A stretch of DNA of 62,607 bases from Bacteroidota bacterium. Lineage in GTDB: Bacteria; Bacteroidota; Ignavibacteria; SZUA-365. Under the pieces are notes generated by a model, which saw nothing but the letters and a program-made list of their open reading frames with translations, searched no databases and was not told the DNA's origin. Location: the NCBI GenBank assembly GCA_029907355.1, contig JARYLZ010000009.1, positions 1 through 62,607 of the forward strand, in the 5' to 3' direction. The translations under genes were made by a program, and so were the position numbers. Numbering within the stretch: position 1 is the stretch's first letter; every line of letters starts with the position of its first letter. This document shows positions 8,144 to 17,254 of the stretch, piece by piece.

Positions 8144-9321
8144 AACGTACTCCGAGATGATGCGGGATGAAGGGGTCGAGTCGTGATCGATGCGGTGAGC
8201 GTGAGGCCGGGTGTTGTGCATTCCCGAACGGATAGACGCTCGATACGGCCGTTCGCATGCTTGAACCATTGCGGAAGGACGGGGTCGAACAGGTTCATCA
8301 TCCACCCGAGGAAGAGGAGAATGCACACCGCAATGACGGCGGCGATGAGGAGGATGAACCCCCTGCTCCTTCTCGAGGAGGAAACGGGCGGGTGGAAAAG
8401 ATGTTGCCGGTTCTGTTCGAAAATTTCGCGCGAATCCGCCTCTTTCCCCTCCGTCGTGCTTGCGTCTAATGGCGGGGTCTCTTCCCGCGCATTCGTCCGG
8501 GCTGAATAAGGAATGATCGGGTCGAAATCGCGCGGGGTCCCTTCCTCGTTCGAAACAGGGGGAAAACTTCTCTCCCCTCCTGATCGTTGCGGTTCGGCGA
8601 ATGTTTTCCGGATGTACTCGCGTGCCAGCCGGCCGATGGCATTGATATCGAGCGGTGCATTGGAGGGGTCGCCTTGGACCATGTTCTCTTCACCCGTGTC
8701 GTTTCCACTTCCCGAGTGAACCGGTAAGGGAAGCCCGAGTTCGGTGGTGACTTCCCGCACGATGCGAGCGAGATCCACGGCCTTTCGTTCTCCTGTCGAG
8801 GTCGAAGGGTGCTCCATCATGTCTTCCTGCCCCTGGGAAGTGGAGGAAGGCATGGCACCCGTAAGGAAATTCCCCGTCGAGGCGGCGAAGGGAAATTCGT
8901 CTTCGCCTGCTTGGGAGGTACTCGCAGCTGGGCGGGATTCGGCAGCCCACGTACCGAGTGCCTCGAATGAAACGGCCTCGCCGGTCGAAAGACGTTGTCG
9001 AATGGAGTCGAGGACAGCGTGTGCGATGATCGTGCACGTTTCCGTGGAAATTCCGGCCCGATGTGCCGTCTCTTCCATTATGCGCGAAAAGGGTATCAGC
9101 GGCTGGTTGGGGATATCTCCACTGCCGAGGGTCGCCGGCAGAAAACGGGGACCATGCATGGCGGGCAACAGAACCCCGAGGTTTCCGACGGTCACCGCGT
9201 GATGGGCATCCATCGCTTCACCCACTGTTGCGACGAAGGCCTCGAACCATGAACGGACGAGATCGGTCCCCAGGTCCAGGATGCACGCGGCTTCATCGAT
9301 GATGCGTTGTTCTGCTTTCAT
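8140..9321 (-). CDS. HU-like domain membrane protein in a TonB operon
   Basis: 393 aa. The N-terminus (about residues 1-70) resembles an IHF/HU-type fold: helical start ...IIDEAACILD, then VTVGNLGVLLPAM. A second similar unit (about 85-130) has SIRQRLSTGEAVSFEALGTW. Together they recall the tandem HU-like module of Bacteroidota proteins usually fused to a SPOR domain. Next comes a long low-complexity Ser/Thr/Glu/Pro region (about 130-310), Arg-rich residues, one transmembrane helix (about 321-342, ILLIAAVIAVCILLFLGW) and a ~50-residue tail without a SPOR domain. The HU part would be cytoplasmic. ATG 9321 was chosen over TTG 9327. It starts 2 nt after the barrel gene and overlaps exbB by 4 bp. 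Role in the module is unknown; the HU assignment rests on pattern only. Confidence 0.62.
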   Translation of the reverse strand: MKAEQRIIDEAACILDLGTDLVRSWFEAFVATVGEAMDAHHAVTVGNLGVLLPAMHGPRFLPATLGSGDIPNQPLIPFSRIMEETAHRAGISTETCTIIAHAVLDSIRQRLSTGEAVSFEALGTWAAESRPAASTSQAGEDEFPFAASTGNFLTGAMPSSTSQGQEDMMEHPSTSTGERKAVDLARIVREVTTELGLPLPVHSGSGNDTGEENMVQGDPSNAPLDINAIGRLAREYIRKTFAEPQRSGGERSFPPVSNEEGTPRDFDPIIPYSARTNAREETPPLDASTTEGKEADSREIFEQNRQHLFHPPVSSSRRSRGFILLIAAVIAVCILLFLGWMMNLFDPVLPQWFKHANGRIERLSVRECTTPGLTLTASITTRPLHPASSRSTL

Positions 9322-9323
9322 GC

Positions 9324-11054
9324 TCAAAGCCGATACGAAATGCCTGCGGTCGCGGTGAAGGGAAGTGCTCGGTACCCCCGGAATATCTCGTAGCGCTTGT
9401 CCAACACGTTGCGGAATTCCAGGAACACGCCGAGCGACCTGAGAATGCGGTACTCCGCGCCGAGATGGACGAGGAGAACGGAGGGCAGAGCACCTTCGGG
9501 ACAGGGACGGGTACCGAGGAGGAATCCTTCACACCATGTGCGGAGTCCGAATGGAAAGAGATATGTGCAGCGGACGGACGATTCGCCGTTCGGGAGGTAC
9601 GGGACGCCTTGCTCGAGGACCGTGTTCCGGCTGTCTCTGAATACGAGTGCGGCATGGATGTTCATCGCAACCAGGATATCCCAGAGCAACTCCCCCCTGA
9701 GTTCGGTCACCGCCGTGTAGCCCTCGTAGCGGACCTTCCACTGCCTCTCCCCAGGTGTTTCATTGCGGAGGAAAAGGGGGACGTTCCGCATGCCTTTGAA
9801 TGAACCGGTGACAGTGACGCGGAAAGAGCCGCGGTCGACGTAGGCTGCCCCAAGAGCGAATTCCTCGTGAATGTCACGGGGACGGATTTCCGGCCCGGCC
9901 GTCACGTACGGGTTGAAGTCGAGGAGGTCGCGGAAGGTCAGGTTCTCCACTGCTGAACGCCAGCTTGCGGATAAGGTAAGCCGGTCGGTCATGGAGTACT
10001 CCGCCCTGAGGGCGGGATAGATCCTGACTGCTGTGGATCCGATGCTGCCCCGGGAGAAATACAGGCCCAGCATGCCCTGGAGAGTAAAATCCTTCGCAAG
10101 AGAATACCGCGAACTCGCGGAGGATGAGAAAAAGAAGGTGTGCTGTGCGTTCAGGGTTGTCTCCGTGTGATGGGCCGCGGCGAACACGGAAGAGAGATCG
10201 ATAGGGAGGTCGAAAAGTTCGATCCGCACGCATCCCTCGAGTGAATATGCCCGTTCGAGAAAGGAAGATTCCGCCAGCGGAATGCTGTCGCGTACCGAGA
10301 CGGTTTCCTTCAAAGAGGTGTACGCGATACCTGCACGCAGGGAATAATCGATGATTCTGTTCCTCCGCGAATGTATTTCCCCTCGTGCACCCAACCGCAG
10401 GGCGTCCCGGGTAAAATCGAGGGCGTCTGCGTCCTGCCGTGGCGGGTCGCCGTAGCACGAGTACCCGTCGAATCGGACATTTCCCTCACCGGAGACGCGT
10501 GAACGTGCAAAGAAGGGAGGGGCGGAGGAGGGAAAATACGAACCGCCGGACAGGGCGAAGGCGTACCGGTCGTAGGAGGAGCGTGGCACATGTCCATCGC
10601 TGTGCTCGAGACGAGCGGAAGCCGCCATATCCCCCTTGAAGAATGTTCTCCCGAACCAGGATTCGAGAGCAGGGGTACCGTAACTCCCGTAAGAGGCGCG
10701 CGCGAGCAAGGTGGTCGCATCCACAGCGTAGTTCGTCGGAGTGGGGGTTGTCCCCTGCCGAGAAGGCACAGTATTCCACGAGATCCGACTCCCTCGACCT
10801 GCCATACCCACCAGGGCGGATGGATCATACCATGCCGGTATTTCTTTCGTGGCGTTTTCGAATCGCAGGACGTCATTGCCCGTGATGATGAATTCCGGGA
10901 AAGAAAGTGGGGAGAGCATCCGGGAGCGCCGTGCGGTATCGGTGGGCGCCGGAGGCGAAGGCGGCTGCGGTTTTTCCTGCGCCCCGGCAAGGGTTGCGAC
11001 GAGGAGCGCACCGATACCGAGCGGAACGGCGATGAACGGACGGCCGGGTATCAT
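9324..11054 (-). CDS. TonB-receptor-like outer-membrane barrel lacking a plug domain
   Basis: Signal peptide (cleavage after about LAGAQ, residue 26), a Pro-rich linker, then about 500 residues of alternating beta-strands with aromatic girdle residues. The end is typical of TonB-dependent receptors: EFRNVLDKRYEIFRGY followed by a last strand GISYRL. The plug motifs seen in the receptor at 2212-4482 (for example the VRGGGGDQN region) are absent, and 576 aa is too short for a plug plus a 22-strand barrel. Its start overlaps the TPR gene stop by 4 bp and its stop lies 2 nt before the HU-like gene. Co-expression with a TonB motor suggests an energised outer-membrane complex rather than a classical uptake receptor. 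That is inference. Confidence 0.75.
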   Translation of the reverse strand: MIPGRPFIAVPLGIGALLVATLAGAQEKPQPPSPPAPTDTARRSRMLSPLSFPEFIITGNDVLRFENATKEIPAWYDPSALVGMAGRGSRISWNTVPSRQGTTPTPTNYAVDATTLLARASYGSYGTPALESWFGRTFFKGDMAASARLEHSDGHVPRSSYDRYAFALSGGSYFPSSAPPFFARSRVSGEGNVRFDGYSCYGDPPRQDADALDFTRDALRLGARGEIHSRRNRIIDYSLRAGIAYTSLKETVSVRDSIPLAESSFLERAYSLEGCVRIELFDLPIDLSSVFAAAHHTETTLNAQHTFFFSSSASSRYSLAKDFTLQGMLGLYFSRGSIGSTAVRIYPALRAEYSMTDRLTLSASWRSAVENLTFRDLLDFNPYVTAGPEIRPRDIHEEFALGAAYVDRGSFRVTVTGSFKGMRNVPLFLRNETPGERQWKVRYEGYTAVTELRGELLWDILVAMNIHAALVFRDSRNTVLEQGVPYLPNGESSVRCTYLFPFGLRTWCEGFLLGTRPCPEGALPSVLLVHLGAEYRILRSLGVFLEFRNVLDKRYEIFRGYRALPFTATAGISYRL

Positions 11055-14050
11055 CGAAGTCGTTCCAACCGGTTAGCGGCTTCGGCAGCGGTATCGCTCC
11101 CCTTGTACATGCGCAGGATGGTCTCATACGTTTCCCGTGCTTTTGCCGTTTTGCCCTGCCTATCGTACACGGTCCCCAAGTGGAGAAGTGAACGGGCCGA
11201 CCATTCCACGGAATGCGGGTAGATGTAACAGACGCGGAGGAGAGCGCGTTCGGCTTCCTCGAGTTTCCCTGCATCGAGGAGCGTTTCGCCTGCGCGAAAC
11301 TGCGCTTCGGCGCCAAGATCGTCCGATCGGGAGCCTGCGATTTCGTTCAACATGGCGACGGCGGCATCGGTTTCACCGTGTCGACCCATGCAACGTGCCT
11401 TCTCGATTGCGGCCAGCGTCCCGTACATCCCGAGGGAATCCACGGCGATGGCTTTTTCGAAGTCTGCGGCGGCCGCTTGGTCATCTCCGGCATGGGACTC
11501 GGCGATTCCCCGGCGGTAATGGAGTTCTGCAAGAACGGAGGCCGAGGTCGCCGAGGAGATCAGGGCGTTATAGATGGCGATCGCATCGCGCGGTTGCTGT
11601 TCGTCAAGCGAGATGCGGGCAAGCTCACGGGCGGCCTCCGGTGAGGCGGCGGGGTCGCTCCCCGGGGGGAGAAGAATTTCCAGCGTGCGGCGCGCACTAT
11701 CGAATAGCCCCCGTTCGCGGTAAACTTGGGCGAGGAGCAGGCGTGCGGCGGGGAGTTGCGGGTTCGTCGGCGCATCGCGGAGAAACACCACGAGGACATG
11801 CGTGGCCTGATCGAGTCGTCGTTCAGCGACGAGTTTTCTCGCGATCGAGAGTGCCACGTTCCCGGCGACCGGCGCGCTGGTATTTTGCGACAGCCAGCGT
11901 TCCGCCACGGTGGCCGATTCCGTCGTCCGACCAAGCATGGATAGACACTGAGCAATGCCTTCGAGCGCGTCCGCACAGAGCGGTGAAGAGGGGTAGCGCG
12001 AGAGAACCTCGCGATAGGCTTTCTCCGCCTCGATGTACCGTCCACGGTTGTAAAGGCAATCGCCGATACTTTGCGCCGCCCGCGGGGCGAGCGGGCTCTC
12101 GGGGTATTGCTGGAGGAGACGTTCGAATTCGACCGCTGCCGAGTCGTATTCCCTCGCCTGGAAAAAGAGCCAGCCGAGGTTGTATTGGCCGTCGTCCGCG
12201 AAATCGGATTTCGCATAGGACGCGAGCATGGCACGGATGGTCGCGATTCCTGTTCGCGTGTCTCCGCTCCGGTGTTCCGAAATGCCCGCATGCATGAGGG
12301 CGTACGGGGCGAGAGGGTGGGCGGGATAGGTGCGTGCGGCTTGGCGATAGGTGCGCACGGCCTCGGAGTAGCGCTTCAGTGCATACCGCGCGTCTCCCAG
12401 CCGAACCAGGGCGTCCATATCCTGGCGTCCTCCGGGATACGCGCGCGTCAGGGCATCGAAGCACTGTTCCGCCTCGGCGTACCGTTCGAGTTTGAAGTAC
12501 GACCAGCAGCGTCCGTATTGGGCGTCGTACCGGACGTCGGGTTTCGCATCGCCGGCGAGTACCGCCTCGTATGCGTTGATGGCTTCAAGGTAACGTCCGA
12601 GCTGGAAGAGAGACTCGCCTTGCCAGAGGAATGCCTCGGCGAGATGCGGGTTCCCCGGGTTGCCGCGCACGAAGTCACGGAAAGCCGCGGCAGCCTTATC
12701 GAAACGTCCCGCTTCGAAGAAGCTGTGGCCGAGGCGGAATGCCGCATTGCTCTGTGTCGCTTTCGACGCGGTCGAGTCGCGGAGTACCGCGCTGAAATAC
12801 GCACTCGCCTCGGCCGGGCGGCGCAGTTTCATGAGCGTTTCACCTGCCATGTACCACGAATCGGCGTGCACATCGCTCGATGGGAATGCATCGATGATAT
12901 GTTCGAACCGGTTGAGGGCCTCGGAGAGACGATCCGACCGGTAGGCGAGCATCCCCAGTTCGAAGTGCGCGTTATCCGCCCATGCGCTCGTCGGGTGCGC
13001 GCGCACGAACTCTTCCAGCGTCTGGTTCGCCTCGTCCACCCTGTCCGCTGTGCGGAGGGCAATGCCCTTTCCGTAAGCCGCCGCTTCCGCGATGGCGTCG
13101 CCTCCTCCGAGAAGACTGTCGAACTCTGCGATGGCTTCGCTGTATTTCCGGAGTTCGATGAGGCTCAGCCCGAGCGTGTAACGTATCGACCGCGCTCGGC
13201 TGTGCCGCGGATACGCCTCGAGATACGCTCGGCAGTGCAGAACCGCTGCGGGGTAATCCTTCGAAAGGTAACGAATCTCAGCACGCATGGCGAGGCGCTC
13301 GGCTGCATTGTCGGCATCAGGGCTGTCGGTGAGGCTGTCCAGCCATGTTTCTGCCCGATCGCGCTCGCCCATGCCGAAGAGGCAAGCGGCGATACGTGTC
13401 AATGCGCTGGAACGGAGCGGCGATGTGGGATACGTGTCCAAAAAGGCGGTATATCCCTCGTATGCATCCGCGAAACGCTGTTCGCGCTCATCCATGAACG
13501 CGAGCGAAAAATCGGCGTAATCCCGGATGCGACCGGAAGGGTAATGCTCGATCGCCAATCGGAAAAACATGCGTGCGGTCCGGGAATCCCCCTCGTTGAA
13601 TGCGCTCTCACCAGCCCAGTATGCCGCCTCGTGAGCAATTTCCGACTCCGGGAATTCGCGGATGACGCGCTCGAAAATCGAACGGGCTTTTCCGTACTCG
13701 CGGCGCCGGAAAGCGATCTCGCCCGTGCGGAATAGGGCTTTATCCGTAAAAGAGTGACGAGGGTAGCGTTCGAGAAAATCCGAAAATGCAATCTCGGCGT
13801 CCGTGAACAGCTCGCGCCGAAAAAGGCATTCCCCCGCATAATACTGCGCGTCCGCAGCAGCAATGCTTTCAGGGTATTTCTTGAAAAAGGAAACGAATTC
13901 ACCATACGCGATGTCGTAGTTTCCATCGTGAAAGAGCCCCATCGCGAACGCGAGATCCTGTTGCTGCTTCTGAACGGTGTCTTGACCGCACACCGTGGAA
14001 ACGATGATGAATGTCCCCAGAGATGTGGCCATCAACGTACGGAGGTTCAT
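11051..14050 (-). CDS. Large secreted tetratricopeptide-repeat protein (CpoB/YbgF-BamD-like repeats)
   Basis: 999 aa with a signal peptide (residues 1-22, ending VCGQ), predicted periplasmic. The rest is a near-continuous array of TPR-type helical pairs of ~36 residues, with recurring phrases such as YPESxxAxDAxYYAGE, FxxxIRxFPxSxxAxxAxY and LGxxxYxxGRYxEAxxAY. I count roughly 22-25 units. The repeat style resembles CpoB/YbgF and BamD, which act at the outer membrane and, for CpoB, with the Tol-Pal motor. It is first in a minus-strand operon leading to a receptor-like barrel, ExbB, ExbD and TonB, so it may be the periplasmic scaffold of that system. Its start at 14050 faces the divergent moxR gene. 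Confidence 0.85.
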   Translation of the reverse strand: MNLRTLMATSLGTFIIVSTVCGQDTVQKQQQDLAFAMGLFHDGNYDIAYGEFVSFFKKYPESIAAADAQYYAGECLFRRELFTDAEIAFSDFLERYPRHSFTDKALFRTGEIAFRRREYGKARSIFERVIREFPESEIAHEAAYWAGESAFNEGDSRTARMFFRLAIEHYPSGRIRDYADFSLAFMDEREQRFADAYEGYTAFLDTYPTSPLRSSALTRIAACLFGMGERDRAETWLDSLTDSPDADNAAERLAMRAEIRYLSKDYPAAVLHCRAYLEAYPRHSRARSIRYTLGLSLIELRKYSEAIAEFDSLLGGGDAIAEAAAYGKGIALRTADRVDEANQTLEEFVRAHPTSAWADNAHFELGMLAYRSDRLSEALNRFEHIIDAFPSSDVHADSWYMAGETLMKLRRPAEASAYFSAVLRDSTASKATQSNAAFRLGHSFFEAGRFDKAAAAFRDFVRGNPGNPHLAEAFLWQGESLFQLGRYLEAINAYEAVLAGDAKPDVRYDAQYGRCWSYFKLERYAEAEQCFDALTRAYPGGRQDMDALVRLGDARYALKRYSEAVRTYRQAARTYPAHPLAPYALMHAGISEHRSGDTRTGIATIRAMLASYAKSDFADDGQYNLGWLFFQAREYDSAAVEFERLLQQYPESPLAPRAAQSIGDCLYNRGRYIEAEKAYREVLSRYPSSPLCADALEGIAQCLSMLGRTTESATVAERWLSQNTSAPVAGNVALSIARKLVAERRLDQATHVLVVFLRDAPTNPQLPAARLLLAQVYRERGLFDSARRTLEILLPPGSDPAASPEAARELARISLDEQQPRDAIAIYNALISSATSASVLAELHYRRGIAESHAGDDQAAAADFEKAIAVDSLGMYGTLAAIEKARCMGRHGETDAAVAMLNEIAGSRSDDLGAEAQFRAGETLLDAGKLEEAERALLRVCYIYPHSVEWSARSLLHLGTVYDRQGKTAKARETYETILRMYKGSDTAAEAANRLERLR

Positions 14051-14328
14051 TTCCGCTTTGGAATCTTGGAATATTGGGTAAGACTTAAAGCAACGCTCGA
14101 AAAAGTCATTGTAACTCGATCAAAGGTAGTGCATACCATACCCAGTGTCAAGGGGAAAAGGCAGCTGTCTAAGAGGATCACGCAAGGAAAGGAAAACGAA
14201 TAGGCGAGGTACAATGATTATGGTGAAAAGATTCTGTGAGCCTCAAGAAATTTTCCGGTCGAAACGGATATTTTCCTCTCTGGGACGTTTTCCGTATTCT
14301 GCGCATGGAAATTCTACGTGGGGGAGTA
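14051..14328. promoter_or_regulatory. Divergent promoter region between the TPR-TonB operon and moxR
   Basis: 278 bp between the diverging starts at 14050 (minus) and 14329 (plus). It is AT-richer than its flanks, especially about 14060-14140. This position must carry at least one promoter in each direction, but no element with convincing sequence and spacing could be assigned. An open frame from GTG 14236 runs into moxR but lacks a ribosome site. Confidence 0.4.
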
Positions 14329-15636
14329 ATGAAGCCCGATCATGCGGCAAACGGCTTCGATGTTTCCTTTGCGCTGGAAAAAATCCGGCGAGCGAAAGAA
14401 GAGGTGAATGAACGGCTGGTTGACCGCGAGGAGGTAGTTGACCAGATCTTCTACGCTCTGATTACGAGGGAGCACGCGCTTGTCCAGAGCAGAACCGGCG
14501 CGGCGAAATCTCTCCTCGCAAGGCAAATTTTCGCAATGTTCGAAGGTGCCCGCCTCTTTCAAGTTCAAGCTTCAAAGGAACAGCAGCCGGACACCTATTT
14601 CGGGGCACTCGATATCGAGGAGTTGAAGAAAGGGCGAGTCGTGCATAACACCCGCGGTTCGCTGGTCGATGCGGAATTCGGCTTTATCGATGAAATCTTC
14701 GATGCGAACGATTACACCCTACGAGCCCTCCTGACGACCCTCAACGAACGCGCTCTCGTACTCGGGGCGCAGGTTGTCCCTGCCCCCCTTCACACGGTTA
14801 TCGCGGCGACGAATTACCTGCGAATCAGTGAGGTAACCGAGGCGGTGCTCGACCGCTTCGTGTACAAATCGGTGATCCACCCGTCCAAGGAACCTGCCGC
14901 CCAGTATCTGATCGCCCGCCGATACCTCCGCCATGGGGGACAGCCCGCCCCACCTCGGGAAACCGTACCCTTCACGTTGCTCGATCGGGTCTCACGCATC
15001 GTCACGGGGAACGACCCAAGGCTGACCGTCCGGGTCCCCGCCGAGGTCGTGTTTCTCGCCAACATCGCCGTGAAGTATTTCGAGACGGCCAGGAACAGGC
15101 GCATCAAGGAAAGGCCGCAGGACCACCCGTACACGAAAGACGGTTACATTTCCCCGCGCACGTACGCGAAGGGCCTCGATACCCTCCGTGCGAGCGCTTT
15201 CCTCGACGGCCGCACCGAAGTCACTGCCGACGACATCGTGAATCTCCGCTACCTGCACACCATCGTCGGTTTGAAAGACCAGGAGGAGCTTTTCCGGAAA
15301 TCCGTTGAAACCGTTTTGCGGCATTACACGACGGCAGGTGCATGGGATCAGCTTCGGACTCTCCTCGCGTTCCAGGAACTTCTCGATTCCCTCCGCACTC
15401 AGCCGGAAATGCTTTCCCAACCCGTCACACTCTTGGAAGAGTTCCCCTTCCGTCGCAACCTACTCGAGTGGGTCAAGGACAAACTGGGTCTCGAAAGGGG
15501 CGGTATCGCGGTCAACCGCCGTCTCTTCGAGTCGTTCATCGAGAGCATAGAGCCGAAGACCGAAGAAATCCTCGATCTCAAGCGGAGACAGGAGATGGAG
15601 ATCGCGAAGCTTTTCCGAGCAGCGACGGAGGATTGA
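14329..15636 (+). CDS. MoxR-family AAA+ ATPase
   Basis: Cytoplasmic AAA+ chaperone-like ATPase, 435 aa. The Walker A region reads QSRTGAAKS (the usual GxxGxxKS with the first Gly replaced by Ser), and Walker B is GFIDEIFDA. Sensor 1 is in VIAATNY, and RISEVTEAVLDRF is the typical MoxR/RavA region. MoxR proteins work with VWA-domain partners on metal insertion, complex assembly or stress functions. ATG 14329 was chosen because GGGGAG lies 2 nt upstream; the frame extends to GTG 14236 without a ribosome site. The VWA gene follows after 4 nt, so the two form one unit. The client of this pair is not indicated by neighbours. Confidence 0.88.
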   Translation: MKPDHAANGFDVSFALEKIRRAKEEVNERLVDREEVVDQIFYALITREHALVQSRTGAAKSLLARQIFAMFEGARLFQVQASKEQQPDTYFGALDIEELKKGRVVHNTRGSLVDAEFGFIDEIFDANDYTLRALLTTLNERALVLGAQVVPAPLHTVIAATNYLRISEVTEAVLDRFVYKSVIHPSKEPAAQYLIARRYLRHGGQPAPPRETVPFTLLDRVSRIVTGNDPRLTVRVPAEVVFLANIAVKYFETARNRRIKERPQDHPYTKDGYISPRTYAKGLDTLRASAFLDGRTEVTADDIVNLRYLHTIVGLKDQEELFRKSVETVLRHYTTAGAWDQLRTLLAFQELLDSLRTQPEMLSQPVTLLEEFPFRRNLLEWVKDKLGLERGGIAVNRRLFESFIESIEPKTEEILDLKRRQEMEIAKLFRAATED

Positions 15637-15640
15637 CGAG

Positions 15641-17248
15641 GTGAGGGAGCCCTTTTTCCGCGTGATGGAAGAACTGGGGTTCTTCGAGAGAATCGAGGGA
15701 AAATTACCTGAGCATTTCACGGCGGTCTACGAGATCGCCCGCGTGCTGGATAACCCTGCCCACGTTCTCACCAGGCGCCTTTCACCCGCGTTGAAGCTCG
15801 GCCATCCCGGACGACGGGCCGCTGAACGTCCGCCGGAACCTGAGCAAGCGGCCGTACCCGTGCTCGCCGGGGAGGACGAATACGAGGCCGGAACGATTCG
15901 TTCACCGCGAGACATTCCCCGGATGTACCTCTCGCAGTGGCTTTTCCCCCAAGAGGTCCTGTATCGAAAACTGGCGAAGAAAGAACTCCTCGTTCCTTAT
16001 CCGAAAGCGCCGTGCGTGTACCCCGTGGAACCGGACCGACGCGGCTACGATCCCGACGCACGGAAACAGAAACTTTACATTCTCTTGGACACATCGTCGT
16101 CCATGGCGGTGAAGAACCGTATCCATGTCGCGAAGGCGGTGTGCTACCACATGCTGGTCCGGAACATGCGGGAACTCGGCTTCATCACGATGCGCACATT
16201 CGACGTGTCGGTGGGAGAAAGGCACGAAGCTTGCGACCGGCAGGGGTTCCAGGACTTGTTGAGACTCCTCGCGCGTGTTCGCACTCTCGGAGACGGCACG
16301 GCGATGGCTCGGGCCGTGATGCAGGCGGTGGAGGACATCGCTCGGGTACCTTCGCTCGCATCTGCAGAGATCCTGATCATTACTGATGGCGCCTGTGTCC
16401 TCGATGAAGAGCGTATCCGCGCCTTGATGGAGAGACACAAGGTCGTCATCCATACTGTCAAGATCGGGCGGATACGCCTATACCCGCCGCGCAGTGTTCT
16501 TCACGACATGCTTTTCGCTTCCGGAGGAAAGGGAAGCAGAGTCATCGCCGACATGCAGGCGAAGGAAAGGGAACTCCGCCGCCTGAGAGATGCGGCACAC
16601 TCGCCGCAGCGGCGCCGCCTATACGAAGAATCGCTCGCTTCCGTACGCAGGGAAATCGAGAAGGCAATCCGCATTCGGACGGACGAAATCGTCTCGGGCT
16701 ATGGGCGCGAACTGGAACGGCTCAGCAGGGTCTACGTAGAAATCGACGATATGGACATGGCCGAGCTCTTGCCCGACCGTGAGGAAAGCGGGCGGGAACT
16801 GCGCCGCCTGCTCGAATCCGTCCGCGGGGAGATGGAAGACCCCGTTTCGTCGACGGCAGTGAGAAAACTCGCTCTGCTATGCGCCCATGCCGAGTTTCTT
16901 TCGTCGGTCTTCGAAGAGAAGAGGGGTGACGGTATGTTCACGCGCATCGCGCAGGAAACACACGAGTATCTGTTGCCTTTTCTCGGAGGCAAACATGGGG
17001 CAGGAGCGTATGGAAGCGAGATACTGTTCGGTGATGACATGCGCGATGTGCGATGGATCCTTTCCGTACCGGGTTTACGTCGAACCTCGTTATGGCGTCT
17101 GCTCGAATATGTAATCCGATCCGCTCTTCGCAGCTTCCGAAACATGAAACCGGCGAGCAGCATGGCGAGGAAAGGAAGCGCTCGACGGTGTGGTTCACGG
17201 TTCGTGGAGGGGTATTCGAGTTCTAAGAATTCAGAGCGAGTACGGTGA
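15641..17248 (+). CDS. VWA-domain protein, partner of the MoxR ATPase
   Basis: 535 aa. A von Willebrand A fold (about residues 140-285) carries a MIDAS metal site, DTSSSM at residues 150-155, with further elements LGDGTAMARA and IITDGAC. No signal peptide, so probably cytoplasmic. After the VWA domain there is an Arg/Glu-rich, probably coiled-coil segment (about 305-400). The C-terminal ~60 residues are unusually basic and Ser-rich. It begins with GTG 15641, with GGAGG 8 nt upstream, 4 nt after moxR. MoxR-VWA pairs commonly act on a protein client; none is evident here, as the downstream genes encode ATP synthase. Confidence 0.82.
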   Translation: MREPFFRVMEELGFFERIEGKLPEHFTAVYEIARVLDNPAHVLTRRLSPALKLGHPGRRAAERPPEPEQAAVPVLAGEDEYEAGTIRSPRDIPRMYLSQWLFPQEVLYRKLAKKELLVPYPKAPCVYPVEPDRRGYDPDARKQKLYILLDTSSSMAVKNRIHVAKAVCYHMLVRNMRELGFITMRTFDVSVGERHEACDRQGFQDLLRLLARVRTLGDGTAMARAVMQAVEDIARVPSLASAEILIITDGACVLDEERIRALMERHKVVIHTVKIGRIRLYPPRSVLHDMLFASGGKGSRVIADMQAKERELRRLRDAAHSPQRRRLYEESLASVRREIEKAIRIRTDEIVSGYGRELERLSRVYVEIDDMDMAELLPDREESGRELRRLLESVRGEMEDPVSSTAVRKLALLCAHAEFLSSVFEEKRGDGMFTRIAQETHEYLLPFLGGKHGAGAYGSEILFGDDMRDVRWILSVPGLRRTSLWRLLEYVIRSALRSFRNMKPASSMARKGSARRCGSRFVEGYSSSKNSERVR

Positions 17249-17254
17249 ACGGAG

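Noticed and set aside
12071-13735. A 554-codon open frame on the plus strand
   Set aside because: It lies fully antisense to the TPR gene, has no start context or domain, and its composition mirrors the opposite strand's codon bias.
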